A DNA stretch of 64,000 bases from AP-15 sp963735445 (GTDB lineage Bacteria; Pseudomonadota; Alphaproteobacteria; ATCC43930; CGMCC-115725), in contig CAVTLC010000008.1 of NCBI GenBank assembly GCA_963735445.1, positions 52,752-116,751 on the forward strand. The letters are read 5' to 3'. The notes beneath the pieces were generated by a model that saw only the letters and a list, made by a program, of their open reading frames with translations, was not told the DNA's origin and ran no database searches. Below are positions 27,384 through 39,460 of this stretch, piece by piece. Numbering within the stretch: position 1 is the first letter of the stretch; the number at the start of each line of letters is the position of its first letter. A program made the translations under genes and the position numbers.

Positions 27384-30300
27384 GTGTCGCACGCCTTCTC
27401 ATTCCATCCCGCCGTAGCCGCCTGGTTTGAGCGTAGCTTCCTGGGCCCGACTGCGGCTCAGGCCGAGGCTTGGCCGGCGATTCAAGCCGGGCGGGACGTG
27501 CTGATCGCGGCACCGACCGGTTCCGGGAAGACACTCGCCGCGTTTCTTGCCGCGATTGACGGGCTGGTCCGGCAAGGGGTGGCCGGCGAACTGCGCGACG
27601 AAACGCAAATCGTCTATGTCTCGCCGTTGAAGGCGTTGTCGAACGACATCCGCAAGAACCTCGAAGCGCCGTTACTCGGGATCCGAGAGGCCTTGCGCGA
27701 GCAGGGCCATCCGGATGTCGAAATCCGCAGCTGGGTGCGCACTGGCGACACGCCTGCGGGCGAGCGCCAGCAGATGGGCCGACGGCCGCCGCATATCGTC
27801 GTGACCACGCCGGAATCGCTCTACATCCTTCTTGGTTCCGATTCCGGCCGGGCGATGCTGAAGACGACCCGGACGGTCATCGTCGACGAAATCCATGCCG
27901 TGGCGGGCAACAAGCGCGGCAGTCATCTCGCGGTGTCGTTGGAGCGGCTCGCTGCACTTGTGGGTGACCCAGTGTTGCGGATCGGCCTGTCGGCAACGCA
28001 GAAGCCGATCGACCTCGTCGCCCGCTTTCTGGTCGGCGCCGCCGGCGGCGACTGCACGATCATCGATACCGGTCATCGCCGTGCCCGCGATCTGGCGATC
28101 GAGGTTCCGTCGTCGCCGCTCGAACCGGTCATGTCGGGCGATGTCTGGCGCGAAAACTATGACCGGCTCGCCGAACTGGTGCGCGAGCACCGCACCACCT
28201 TGGTTTTTGTCAACACCCGCCGGATGGTCGAGCGGGTGACGCGGCATCTGTCCGAGCGGATCGGCGCCGATCAGGTAACGGCGCACCACGGCAGTCTCGC
28301 CAAGGAATTGCGCCTCGACGCCGAACAGCGGCTCAAGAACGGCGCCTTAAAGGCATTGGTCGCGACCGCCTCGCTTGAACTCGGCATCGATATCGGCGAG
28401 GTCGATCTCGTCTGCCAGCTGGGCTCGCCGCGCGCCGTCGCGACGTTTCTGCAGCGCGTCGGCCGCTCCGGCCATGCGGTCGACGGCACCCCCAAAGGCC
28501 GGCTCTTCCCATTGTCGCGCGACGAACTTGTCGAGTGCGCGGCTCTGCTCGACGCTGTGCGCCGCGGCGAACTTGACCGGCTCACGATTCCGGAAGGCCC
28601 GCTCGACGTGTTGGCGCAGCAGATCGTCGCCGAGGTCGCCGCTCAGGAATGGAGCGAGGACGCGCTCTTCGCGTTGTTTCGCCGGTCGTGGCCGTTTCGC
28701 GATCTGTCGCGCGAGGATTTCGACGCCGTGGTGGCGATGCTGGCCGGGGGCTTTACGACCCGGCGCGGCCGCCGCGGGTCACTAATCCATCACGACGCTG
28801 TCAATGGCCGGCTGCGCGGTCGGCGGGGGGCGCGACTGACCGCGTTGACCTCGGGCGGCACGATCCCCGACAACGCCGATTACCAGGTTATGCTGGAGCC
28901 CGAAAACCAGGCGATCGGCACTGTCAACGAGGATTTCGCGGTCGAGAGCCTGGCCGGCGACATCTTTCAGCTCGGTAACAAATCCTACCGCATTCTACGC
29001 GTCGAGCGCGGCACGGTGCGCGTCGCCGATGCCGAGGGCATGGCACCGAACATTCCGTTCTGGCTCGGCGAGGCGCCCGGACGCAGCGACGAACTGTCGG
29101 CGTCGGTGTCGCGCCTGCGCCACGAAATAGCCGCAAGATTACCTGAGCCGAATAGCGGCGCGTCAATTCTTGCCAGCACGACCCCACCCCAACCCTCCCC
29201 CGCAAGCGGGGGAGGAAGCGGAGCGGGGCTGGCGGGTGCAAACGGCTGGCTCAACTCCGCGCTTGGCTTGTCGACGAGATCGGGATCGCCGAGCCGGCGG
29301 CGGAGCAGTTGGTCGATTATTTGGCGACGGCGCGGGCCGCACTCGGGGTTCTGCCGACCCACGACACGATTGTCATCGAGCGTTTTTTCGATGCTGTCGG
29401 CGGCATGCAGCTGGTGGTGCACTCGCCCTATGGCAGTCGCATCAACCGCGCTTGGGGTTTGGCATTGCGCAAGCGCTTTTGCCGCAAGTTCAATTTCGAG
29501 ATTCAGGCGGCCGCGACCGAGGACAACATCGTGTTGTCCTTGACGACGGCGCACAGCTTCGATCTCGCTGAGGTCCAGCGCTATTTGCATTCGGCAAGCG
29601 TTCGCAAACTTCTGACCGAAGCGGTGCTCGACGCGCCAATGTTCATGACCCGCTGGCGCTGGGTTGCCGGTGTCGCGCTGTCGTTGCCGCGGTTTCGCGG
29701 CGGCAAAAAAGTGCCGCCGGCTTTGGCGCGTATGGACGCCGAGGACCTGCTGGCCGCGATCTTCCCCGATCAGATCGCCTGCGCCGAGAACCTTACCGGC
29801 GCCCGCGAAATCCCCGATCACCCGCTGGTGCGCCAGACGATTGCCGATTGCCTCGACGACGCGATGGACGCGACTGGGCTCGAGAGGCTCCTCGGCGCGC
29901 TCGAAGCCGGCGATATCCGCATCGTCGGGCGCGATCTCGTCGAACCGTCGCCCTTGGCGCTCGAAGTGCTGGCGGCACGTCCCTACGCCTATCTTGACGA
30001 CGCGCCGCTTGAAGAGCGCCGCACTCAAGCTGTCATGGCCCGCCGATGGCTCGCACCCGAGGAGGCGGAGGAACTTGGCCGGCTTGACCCGCAGGCGATC
30101 GAGCGGGTGCGCCAGGAAGCCTGGCCGGAGCCGGCGAATGTCGACGAACTGCACGATGCTCTCGACTGGCTCGGGTTCCTTACGACCGAGGAGGCCGAGG
30201 CCGAGCCTGGCTGGCGCGCTTGGCTCGACGCGCTCGTGCGCGATCGCCGCGTGACGCTGCTTGATGAGCGGTTTTGGGTCGTAGCGGAGCGGCTGCCTCT

Positions 30301-31748
30301 ATTCCGCGCATTGTGGCCGGATGCTCGTCTCGCTCCGTCGATAACCGCTCCTGCCGCTTACGAGAAGGAATGGCCGCGCGAGGAGGCGCTAGTCGAGATC
30401 CTGCGCGGGCGGTTGGAGGGTCAGGGGCCGGCAACCAAGTCATCATTCGCCGCAACCCTCGGGCTCGACGACAAAGAGATCGCCGCCGCACTTGGCTGCC
30501 CTGGAGGCCGAAGGCTTCGCCTTGCGCGGCCGGTTCACGCCGGATGGCCGCGAGGAGGAATGGTGCGAGCGGCGGCTTCTCGCCCGCATCCACCGCTATA
30601 CGATTGGCCGGCTGCGCGCTGAGATCGAGCCGGTGGCGGCGCGCGACTTCCTGCGATTCTTGTTCGAATGGCAGCGGGTGGCGCCGGAGGCTCGGATGGA
30701 GGGCCCGGATGCGCTCGAAGCCGTGATCGGCCAGCTCGAAGGTTTTCAAGCCCCCGCCGGGGCGTGGGAGACCGAGATTTTGCCGGCGCGCGTTGCCGAT
30801 TACGAACCCGCCTGGCTCGATGATCAGTGCCTAGCCGGCCGTGTCGCCTGGGCGCGACTGCGGCCGCCCGTCGGGCGCAGCAACGAGCGCGGCGCTTCGC
30901 CGGTGCGGGCGACCCCGATCGCCTTGCTGCCGCGCCGCTATGTGTCGATCTGGGCGTCGTTGTCGCCGACTCCCGAGACCGCGCAACCGAGTGCGAAGGC
31001 GCGTGCAGTGGCGGATTGTATCCGCGAGCAGGGTGCTTCGTTTTTCGACGAATTGGTCGAGGGCTCGCATCTGCTTGGCCCGCAAGTCGAAGAGGCTTTG
31101 GCCGAATTGGTCGCTCTCGGCATCGTCAATTCGGACAGTTTTACCGGATTGCGCGCCTTATTATTGCCGTCCGAGAAACGATCTCGGCGTCGTCGGCGAC
31201 CAATTTTCGGGATGGCCGATGCCGGCCGCTGGGCCTTGGCGCGACGCGGCAACCCGCGGCCTGTCAGCGAGATCGTCGAACACATCGCGCGAGCGTTGTT
31301 GCGCCGCTACGGCGTCGTCTTTTGGCGGATGCTCGAGCGCGAGGCATCGTGGCTGCCGCCGTGGCGCGACCTGCTGCGCGTCTATCGCCGGCTCGAGGCG
31401 CGCGGTGAAATCCGCGGCGGTCGCTTTGTCGCCGGTTTTGCCGGCGAACAATTCGCACTCCCCGACGCCATCGGTTTATTACGGGAAGTGCGGCGTAAGC
31501 CGGCCAGCGACATCTGGGTATCGCTGTCCGGCGCCGACCCGCTCAACCTTGTCGGCATCCTGACCCCCGGCCCAAAACTCGCGGCGTTTGCTGCAAACCG
31601 CGTCCTCTATCGCGACGGCTTGCCGCTGGCGCTTCAGTCAGGCGGGGAGGTTCAATTTCTCGAAACCCTAGATGCGGCCGCCCAGTGGCAAGCGCGCAAA
31701 GCGTTGCTGCGCAGCGCCGCCCCCGCCGCGCTGGTCGACCTCGCCTAA
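27384..31748 (+). pseudogene. lhr: Lhr-family DEAD/DEAH-box ATP-dependent helicase, broken
   Basis: The three frames together encode a protein of about 1430 residues, the size of full-length Lhr. Helicase motifs are all in the first frame: APTGSGKT (Walker A), DEIHAV (Walker B), LSATQKP and QRVGRSGHAV. The GTG start gives SHAFSFHPAVAAWFERSF. Near 29155-29245 a palindromic element is inserted and the frame changes. The second frame (RLAQLRAWLVDEIGIAEPAAEQLVDYL onward) runs to about 30490, where one extra C moves it to the third (LAALEAEGFALRGRF), ending at 31748. Lhr is a DNA-repair helicase. As written only the core helicase half with a foreign tail could be made. Confidence 0.85.
29183..29227. 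repeat. Short palindromic element inside lhr
   Basis: CCTCCCCCGC (29194-29203) and GCGGGGGAGG (29206-29215) form a perfect 10-bp stem with a 2-base loop, flanked by CCCCACCCC and GCGGGGC. This is the composition of a widespread intergenic repeat, yet it lies within the helicase coding region and replaces the normal linker. The neighbouring translation (STTPPQPSPASGGGSGAG) is low-complexity and unlike Lhr. Confidence 0.7.
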
Positions 31749-31822
31749 ACGCTGATTTATCTGCCGCGCCGAGGTTACGCTGCCTGATCGATAGATTTCA
31801 TCCTATCCCGCGATAAGCCTCA

Positions 31823-32578
31823 TTAGCCGGAGGATGAGAAGCCGCCATCGACGGGGATGGCGGCGCCGGTGATGAAATCCGAAGCGGCGGAGGCAAGGAA
31901 TACCGCGACTCCGGCAAGGTCGTCCGGATTGCCCCAGCGCCCGGCCGGGGTGCGTGCCAAAACTCGCTCGTGGAGGCCCGCGACCTGCTGCCGGGCATCC
32001 CGGGTCAGATCGGTGTCGATCCAGCCCGGCAACACCGCATTGACCTGAATGTTGTCTGCTGCCCAGGCCGCGGCCAGTGATTTGGTCAGCTGGAGCAAGC
32101 CACCCTTACTGACCGAATAGGGCACGGCATAGGGGGCGCCAAACAGCGAAAACATCGACCCGATATTGATGATCTTGCCGCCGCCGGCTTGCTTCATCAC
32201 CGGATAAGCCGCTTGCGAGCAGATAAAGGCTCCGGTCAGATTGGTCTCGAGAACCGAGTGCCATTCGGCCGCGGTGTATTCCTGGGCGGGTTTCCGGATC
32301 GACATCCCGGCGTTGTTGACGAGGATGTCGAGGCGACCGAAGCGACCGAGGGTTGCCGCGACCACGCCTCGGCATGAACTCTCATTGGCGGCATCGAACG
32401 GGACAAAGCTGCTCTCCTGCCCCAGTTCAGCGATCGCCTTTTCCGCCTTGTCCCTATCGCGAGCGGCGACAACGATCCGGGCGCCGGCGGCGGCGAGACC
32501 GCCCGCCATGCCAAGCCCGATACCGCCATTGCCGCCGGTAACGATCGCCACGCGGCCGCTTAGATCGAACAGGGTCAT
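31823..32578 (-). CDS. Short-chain dehydrogenase/reductase
   Basis: The product is 251 residues from the ATG at 32578. The long frame upstream of that (to 32893) is antisense-like and not part of the protein. TGGNGGIG at residues 14-21 binds NAD(P). The NNAG motif lies near residue 88, and the triad is Ser141, Tyr154 and Lys158 in IGSMFSLFG and YSVSKGG. The C-terminus FITGAAIPVDGGFSSSG is the standard SDR ending. It resembles gluconate 5-dehydrogenase or 3-oxoacyl reductase-type classical SDRs; the substrate is unknown. It lies just downstream of the DUF3035-lspA-ileS genes on the same strand and could be read through from them. Confidence 0.85.
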   Translation of the reverse strand: MTLFDLSGRVAIVTGGNGGIGLGMAGGLAAAGARIVVAARDRDKAEKAIAELGQESSFVPFDAANESSCRGVVAATLGRFGRLDILVNNAGMSIRKPAQEYTAAEWHSVLETNLTGAFICSQAAYPVMKQAGGGKIINIGSMFSLFGAPYAVPYSVSKGGLLQLTKSLAAAWAADNIQVNAVLPGWIDTDLTRDARQQVAGLHERVLARTPAGRWGNPDDLAGVAVFLASAASDFITGAAIPVDGGFSSSG

Positions 32579-32615
32579 GAAGGCCGCAGCGCCCTTAGTA
32601 TCGGCCCAGATATCT

Positions 32616-33101
32616 CTAATAGACGCCCTTGAGCGGCGTTGTATTACGTTTGTTGACCGACGCGCCGGCATTGCCGGTGTCGCCATAGTCGAGCAATTTA
32701 CTCGATAAACTTTGCGATCCGACCATTCCCGACGGATCCGGCGTCTGGCTGTTTCCGCCGATATTGGGAAGGCCGTTTTCGCTGGCGCGCAGGCGCAGAT
32801 CGGCGGCCTGCTTTCCGGGAACACCCGGGCCGGCCTGTTGTATGATTTGTTCCGCCTGTTTTTGAGTGCTCTCTTCCTGAGGCCGGGGAGCACCTGGCTC
32901 CGGGGGCCGCAGATTGAAGTCCGGCGGGATCGTCAACGGCGCCCGAGACTCGACCGCGAATTCGTCGGGTATCGTCGGATCGAGGCCGATAATCTGCTTG
33001 AAGTCGCTGCATGCAGAAAGCGACGCCGCTCCGGCCAGGCAAGCGACGCAAAGCGCAAGAGGACCACGGCCCGCGCGCCAAAGCGGGTAAAGCTTATTCA
33101 T
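32616..33101 (-). CDS. DUF3035 (BamF-type) outer-membrane lipoprotein
   Basis: The product is 161 residues. A signal peptide ends in a lipobox-like LSACSD with Cys31 as the lipidated residue. The following DFKQIIGLDPTIPDEFAVESRAPLTIPPDFNLRPP is the DUF3035 signature. In Caulobacter this family is described as BamF, a subunit of the beta-barrel assembly machine. The remainder is low-complexity and Gln/Ala-rich, probably disordered. It starts 24 bases after lspA, whose signal peptidase would process this very lipoprotein. Confidence 0.8.
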   Translation of the reverse strand: MNKLYPLWRAGRGPLALCVACLAGAASLSACSDFKQIIGLDPTIPDEFAVESRAPLTIPPDFNLRPPEPGAPRPQEESTQKQAEQIIQQAGPGVPGKQAADLRLRASENGLPNIGGNSQTPDPSGMVGSQSLSSKLLDYGDTGNAGASVNKRNTTPLKGVY

Positions 33102-33125
33102 ACCAATAATCCCTCCCGTTATTTT

Positions 33126-33607
33126 TTAATGTGCTTCGCGGCGGAGAAGCAAGCTGTCAAACAACATAACGACTACGCCAAGACAAATTGCGCTATCGGC
33201 CAAGTTGAATGCCGGCCAATGATAGTTTCCGATATGGAAATCTAGAAAATCGACAACCGCACCATAACGAATCCGATCGACGACGTTGCCGACGGCGCCG
33301 CCGACAATCAATCCGATCGCGACCGCCAACAGCGGGCTGCCGACTCGGCTGAGCCAATAAATCAGTCCGACGACGATAACCACTGCGGCAAGCGAGAACA
33401 GGACAACATTGAGCCCACCGCCGCTGCCGGGAGCGGCATTGAACATGCCAAAGCTCATTCCGCGATTGAGCGTCAGAACCAAGTTGAAGAACGGCGTGAG
33501 CGTGTCAATGCCAAACGCGCGGCCGGTGAAATGAGCAAGGATCAGCGCCTTGCTCAGCTGATCGAGGATCGCGACGACGACCGCCGTGGCGAGCCCCAGT
33601 TTCAGCA

Positions 33608-33608
<1 letters not shown>
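33126..33608 (-). CDS. lspA: Lipoprotein signal peptidase (signal peptidase II)
   Basis: The product is 160 residues starting MLKLGLATAVVVAILDQLSK, with four membrane segments. The conserved blocks are DQLSKALI near residue 18, LTLNRGMSFGMF near 50, GGAVGNVVDRIRYGAVVDFLDFHIG near 100 and FNLADSAICLGV near 135. The two catalytic aspartates are those in NVVDR and NLADS. The ATG overlaps the ileS stop by one base (TAATG), indicating coupling. Cleaves prolipoproteins in the inner membrane. Confidence 0.95.
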
Positions 33609-36466
<2,858 letters not shown>

Positions 36467-36505
36467 CACTACCCTCTGGAAAGGCTGCGAATAAATACGA
36501 CGATT

Positions 36506-36529
36506 CCCGATCCTTAGGTGAGGATCGGG
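36506..36529. promoter_or_regulatory. 9-bp hairpin in the ileS leader
   Basis: CCCGATCCT and AGGATCGGG form a perfect 9-bp stem with a 6-base loop, 37 bases upstream of the ileS start. No U tract follows on either strand, so it is not a classical terminator. It could be a leader structure or an operator. Confidence 0.35.
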
Positions 36530-36685
36530 CCGGTAATTCGCATAATCCAGCCGTGACGCCGTTCCATTACCGTCATATAACAGCGGCTCAGAATAAATTC
36601 GAGAGGCTCGTGAACGCCGCGCCGGGACCAGAGCGGCGAGCCCACGTTCGGGTTAACCGGCTCGGTTCTGCAGCCAGTCTAGGTA

Positions 36686-37651
36686 CTAATCTTCGAGCGG
36701 GGTGGCGGCAAGAAGCTCTCGGGCGCGCCCGGCATCCTCGGCGATTTGCGCTTTCAGCGCGTCGAGCCCGGCGAATTTCATCTCTGGCCGAATGAAGTCG
36801 ATCAAAGCCACCCGTAAGTGGCGGCCGTAGAGATCGGCGTCGATATCAAAAAGGTGTGCTTCGAGCCGCGGCTCCGGCGTCCCGACGGTCGGACGAAGGC
36901 CGATATTGGCGACCCCGTCGATCGTGCGTCCGTCAAACGGATCGTCGGCGCCGTCGCCCGATACCCGGACCGCATAAACCCCGAACGCCGGCCGGATGTA
37001 TTCGCCGAGGCCGAGATTCACCGTCGGGAAGCCGATTGTGCGGCCGCGGCGATCGCCAACCGCGACCCGCCCGTCGATCTCCCAGAAGCGGCCGAGCAGC
37101 GTCGCAGCCTCGCGCGGTTTCCCTGCCTTCAACAGCTCTCGAATTCGCGTCGAGGAATAAACGATTTCGTTGTCGCCGCGAATGGGCTCGAGCACGGTGA
37201 CGCCAAAGCCCGCGGCCGGTCCCGCGGTATGCAACATTTCGGGGCTGCCGCGCCGACCTTTCCCGAAGGTGCAGTCCCAGCCGACGACGACATGCGACGC
37301 GCCGATCGCATCGACGACGATATCGGACAGGAAATCTTCGGCGCTCTTAGCGGCAAAGGCGCGGTCGAAATGCTGAACAAACAGCAGGTCGACCCCGAGA
37401 TGCGCGAGCTCGCGCTCTTTGACCCGGAACGGCGTCAGCCGAAAGGGCTCCACCCCCGGAACCAAAACACTGCGCGGATGCGGCTCAAATGTAAGAACAC
37501 CGACCGGCCTGTCCCCGGTTCGCGCCAGTTCCTGGGCACGCCCGATCAGCAGCGCGTGACCCCGGTGCAGCCCATCGAAATTGCCGATCGCCAGCACCGC
37601 GCCACGCGGGTGATGGGAGTGGGGGCCGGGATGTCGAATGACGCGGATCAC
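36686..37651 (-). CDS. ribF: Bifunctional riboflavin kinase / FAD synthetase
   Basis: The product is 321 residues from the GTG at 37651, which gives the usual family start VIRVIRHPG. A GTG at 37729 would add 26 atypical residues. The N-terminal FAD synthetase domain has the nucleotidyltransferase motif GNFDGLHRGHALLI and VVGWDCTFGKGRRG. The C-terminal riboflavin kinase domain has GRTIGFPTVNL and the DGVANIGLRPTVG and EAHLFDIDADLYG blocks. It converts riboflavin to FMN and FAD, which several flavoenzymes in this window need. It is separated from ileS by 219 bases. Confidence 0.92.
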   Translation of the reverse strand: MIRVIRHPGPHSHHPRGAVLAIGNFDGLHRGHALLIGRAQELARTGDRPVGVLTFEPHPRSVLVPGVEPFRLTPFRVKERELAHLGVDLLFVQHFDRAFAAKSAEDFLSDIVVDAIGASHVVVGWDCTFGKGRRGSPEMLHTAGPAAGFGVTVLEPIRGDNEIVYSSTRIRELLKAGKPREAATLLGRFWEIDGRVAVGDRRGRTIGFPTVNLGLGEYIRPAFGVYAVRVSGDGADDPFDGRTIDGVANIGLRPTVGTPEPRLEAHLFDIDADLYGRHLRVALIDFIRPEMKFAGLDALKAQIAEDAGRARELLAATPLED

Positions 37652-37790
37652 AGGAGCGATAGGAGCATGGCTTTCGTGGTCGCTTGCCGCGAAAATAGCC
37701 CGACCGGTGCCCGGAAGCGAGCCCGACACTCAAAGCCAACCCATTTCGCCGCAATCCACTATATTCCTGCACCTGACCGGCGGAGGAAGG

Positions 37791-39428
37791 ATGATCGAGG
37801 AGCAGGTGCCGCGCGAGCAAATGGAGTACGACGTGGTCGTGGTTGGAGGCGGGCCGTCCGGCCTTGCTGCCGCGATCCGCCTGAAGCAGCTCGCGGCGGC
37901 AGCTGCGCGTGAGATCGCGGTGTGCGTTGTCGAGAAGGGCTCCGAGATTGGCGCACACATCTTATCGGGCGCGGTGTTCGAGCCACGAGCGCTGAACGAG
38001 TTGATCCCGGATTGGCGCGAGCGCGGCGCACCATTGACGACCCCGGCGAGCGAGGACCGCTTTCTGCTGCTGACGCAGTCGCGCGCGTTCCGGTTGCCGA
38101 CGCCGCCGCAGATGCACAATCACGGTAATTACATCATCAGCCTCGGCAATTTGTGCCGTTGGCTCGCGAAAGAGGCCGAGGAGCTGGGGGTCGAGATCTA
38201 TCCCGGTTTTGCTGCGGCTGAGGTGCTGTATGACGGCGACGGCCGGGTGCGCGGGGTTGCTACCGGCGATATGGGGATTGGCAAGGCTGGCGAGCCGACC
38301 GAGCGGTATCAGCCCGGTGTCGAGCTGATGGCGAAGGAAACGCTGTTCGCCGAAGGTTGCCGCGGGTCGCTGACAAAGACCCTTGTCGAGCGTTTCCATC
38401 TGCGCGACGGGATCGACCCACAAACCTATGCGATCGGCATCAAAGAGTTGTGGGAGGTCGCGCCAGCGCGGCACCAACCCGGCCTTGTCGTTCACACGGT
38501 TGGTTGGCCGCTCGATGCCGCGACCTATGGCGGATCGTTTCTCTACCACCTCGAAGAGCGGCAGGTTGCGGTCGGGTTTGTTATCGGGCTTGACTACCGT
38601 AATCCCTATCTGAGCCCGTTCGAGGAGTTCCAACGCTTTAAAACCCACCCCGCCATTCGCCCGTTTTTTGAGGGCGGCCGGCGGATCAGCTATGGTGCGC
38701 GCGCCTTGAACGAGGGCGGGTTCCAATCGATCCCCCGGCTTGATTTCCCCGGCGGCGCGCTGATCGGCTGCGCTGCCGGTTTTGTCAATGTGCCGAAGAT
38801 CAAGGGTAGCCATACGGCGATGAAATCGGGCATGATCGCGGCTGAAACCATATTCCGGCGGCTGGCGGGCGACCGCGCCGCCCTGGTCCGCGATGCGCTC
38901 GAGGAAAGCTGGGTTTGGGACGAGTTGCGCGGGGTGCGCAACATCCGGCCGAGCTTTCGCCGGGGTCTGTGGGCGGGGCTCGCCTATTCGGCATTCGACA
39001 CTTACGTCCTGCGCGGTGCGGCACCTTGGACTTTCCACAATCACGCCGATCATACCCAGCTGATGCCAGCGTCTGAGGCACAAAAGATCGAGTACCCGCG
39101 GCCCGATGGCAGGATCACTTTCGACCGGCTGTCGTCGGTTTTCATTTCGAACACCAACCATGAGGAAGACCAGCCGCCGCATCTGCGGTTGCGGGACCCG
39201 AGCAAGGCAATCGAGGTCAATTATCGGCTCTACGATTCGCCCGAACAGCGGTATTGTCCGGCGGGGGTGTACGAGATCGTACAGCGGGAAGAGCCGGCCG
39301 GTCCGTATCTGCAGATCAACGCGCAAAACTGCGTGCACTGTAAGACGTGCGACATCAAGGATCCGGAACAGAACATTGATTGGGTCGTGCCGGAGGGCGG
39401 CGGCGGCCCGAATTACCCGAATATGTGA
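37791..39428 (+). CDS. Electron-transfer flavoprotein:ubiquinone oxidoreductase
   Basis: The product is 545 residues. It begins with the FAD-binding motif YDVVVVGGGPSGLAAAIRLK and EKGSEIGAHILSGAVFEPRAL, and ends with a [4Fe-4S] cluster formed by four cysteines in YCPAGVYEIV and QNCVHCKTCDIKDP. These are the hallmarks of ETF-QO. It is a monotopic inner-membrane protein passing electrons from ETF (fatty-acid, branched-chain and amine oxidation) to ubiquinone. CGGAGGAAGG immediately precedes the ATG. The TGA stop overlaps a possible ATG of the TPR gene. Confidence 0.95.
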   Translation: MIEEQVPREQMEYDVVVVGGGPSGLAAAIRLKQLAAAAAREIAVCVVEKGSEIGAHILSGAVFEPRALNELIPDWRERGAPLTTPASEDRFLLLTQSRAFRLPTPPQMHNHGNYIISLGNLCRWLAKEAEELGVEIYPGFAAAEVLYDGDGRVRGVATGDMGIGKAGEPTERYQPGVELMAKETLFAEGCRGSLTKTLVERFHLRDGIDPQTYAIGIKELWEVAPARHQPGLVVHTVGWPLDAATYGGSFLYHLEERQVAVGFVIGLDYRNPYLSPFEEFQRFKTHPAIRPFFEGGRRISYGARALNEGGFQSIPRLDFPGGALIGCAAGFVNVPKIKGSHTAMKSGMIAAETIFRRLAGDRAALVRDALEESWVWDELRGVRNIRPSFRRGLWAGLAYSAFDTYVLRGAAPWTFHNHADHTQLMPASEAQKIEYPRPDGRITFDRLSSVFISNTNHEEDQPPHLRLRDPSKAIEVNYRLYDSPEQRYCPAGVYEIVQREEPAGPYLQINAQNCVHCKTCDIKDPEQNIDWVVPEGGGGPNYPNM

Positions 39429-39460
39429 TGTGTAATCTGGGACACAGCGGACAGGTAAAG

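Noticed and set aside
28985..30154. 389-codon minus-strand frame
   Set aside because: Antisense to the second Lhr frame, no ribosome binding site or motifs.
31823..32893. 356-residue version of the SDR
   Set aside because: The extra 105 residues cover the DUF3035 gene region and are Arg/Pro-rich; the SDR fold starts at 32578.
37962..39338. 458-codon minus-strand frame
   Set aside because: Antisense of ETF-QO; His/Arg/Gln-rich translation with no motifs.
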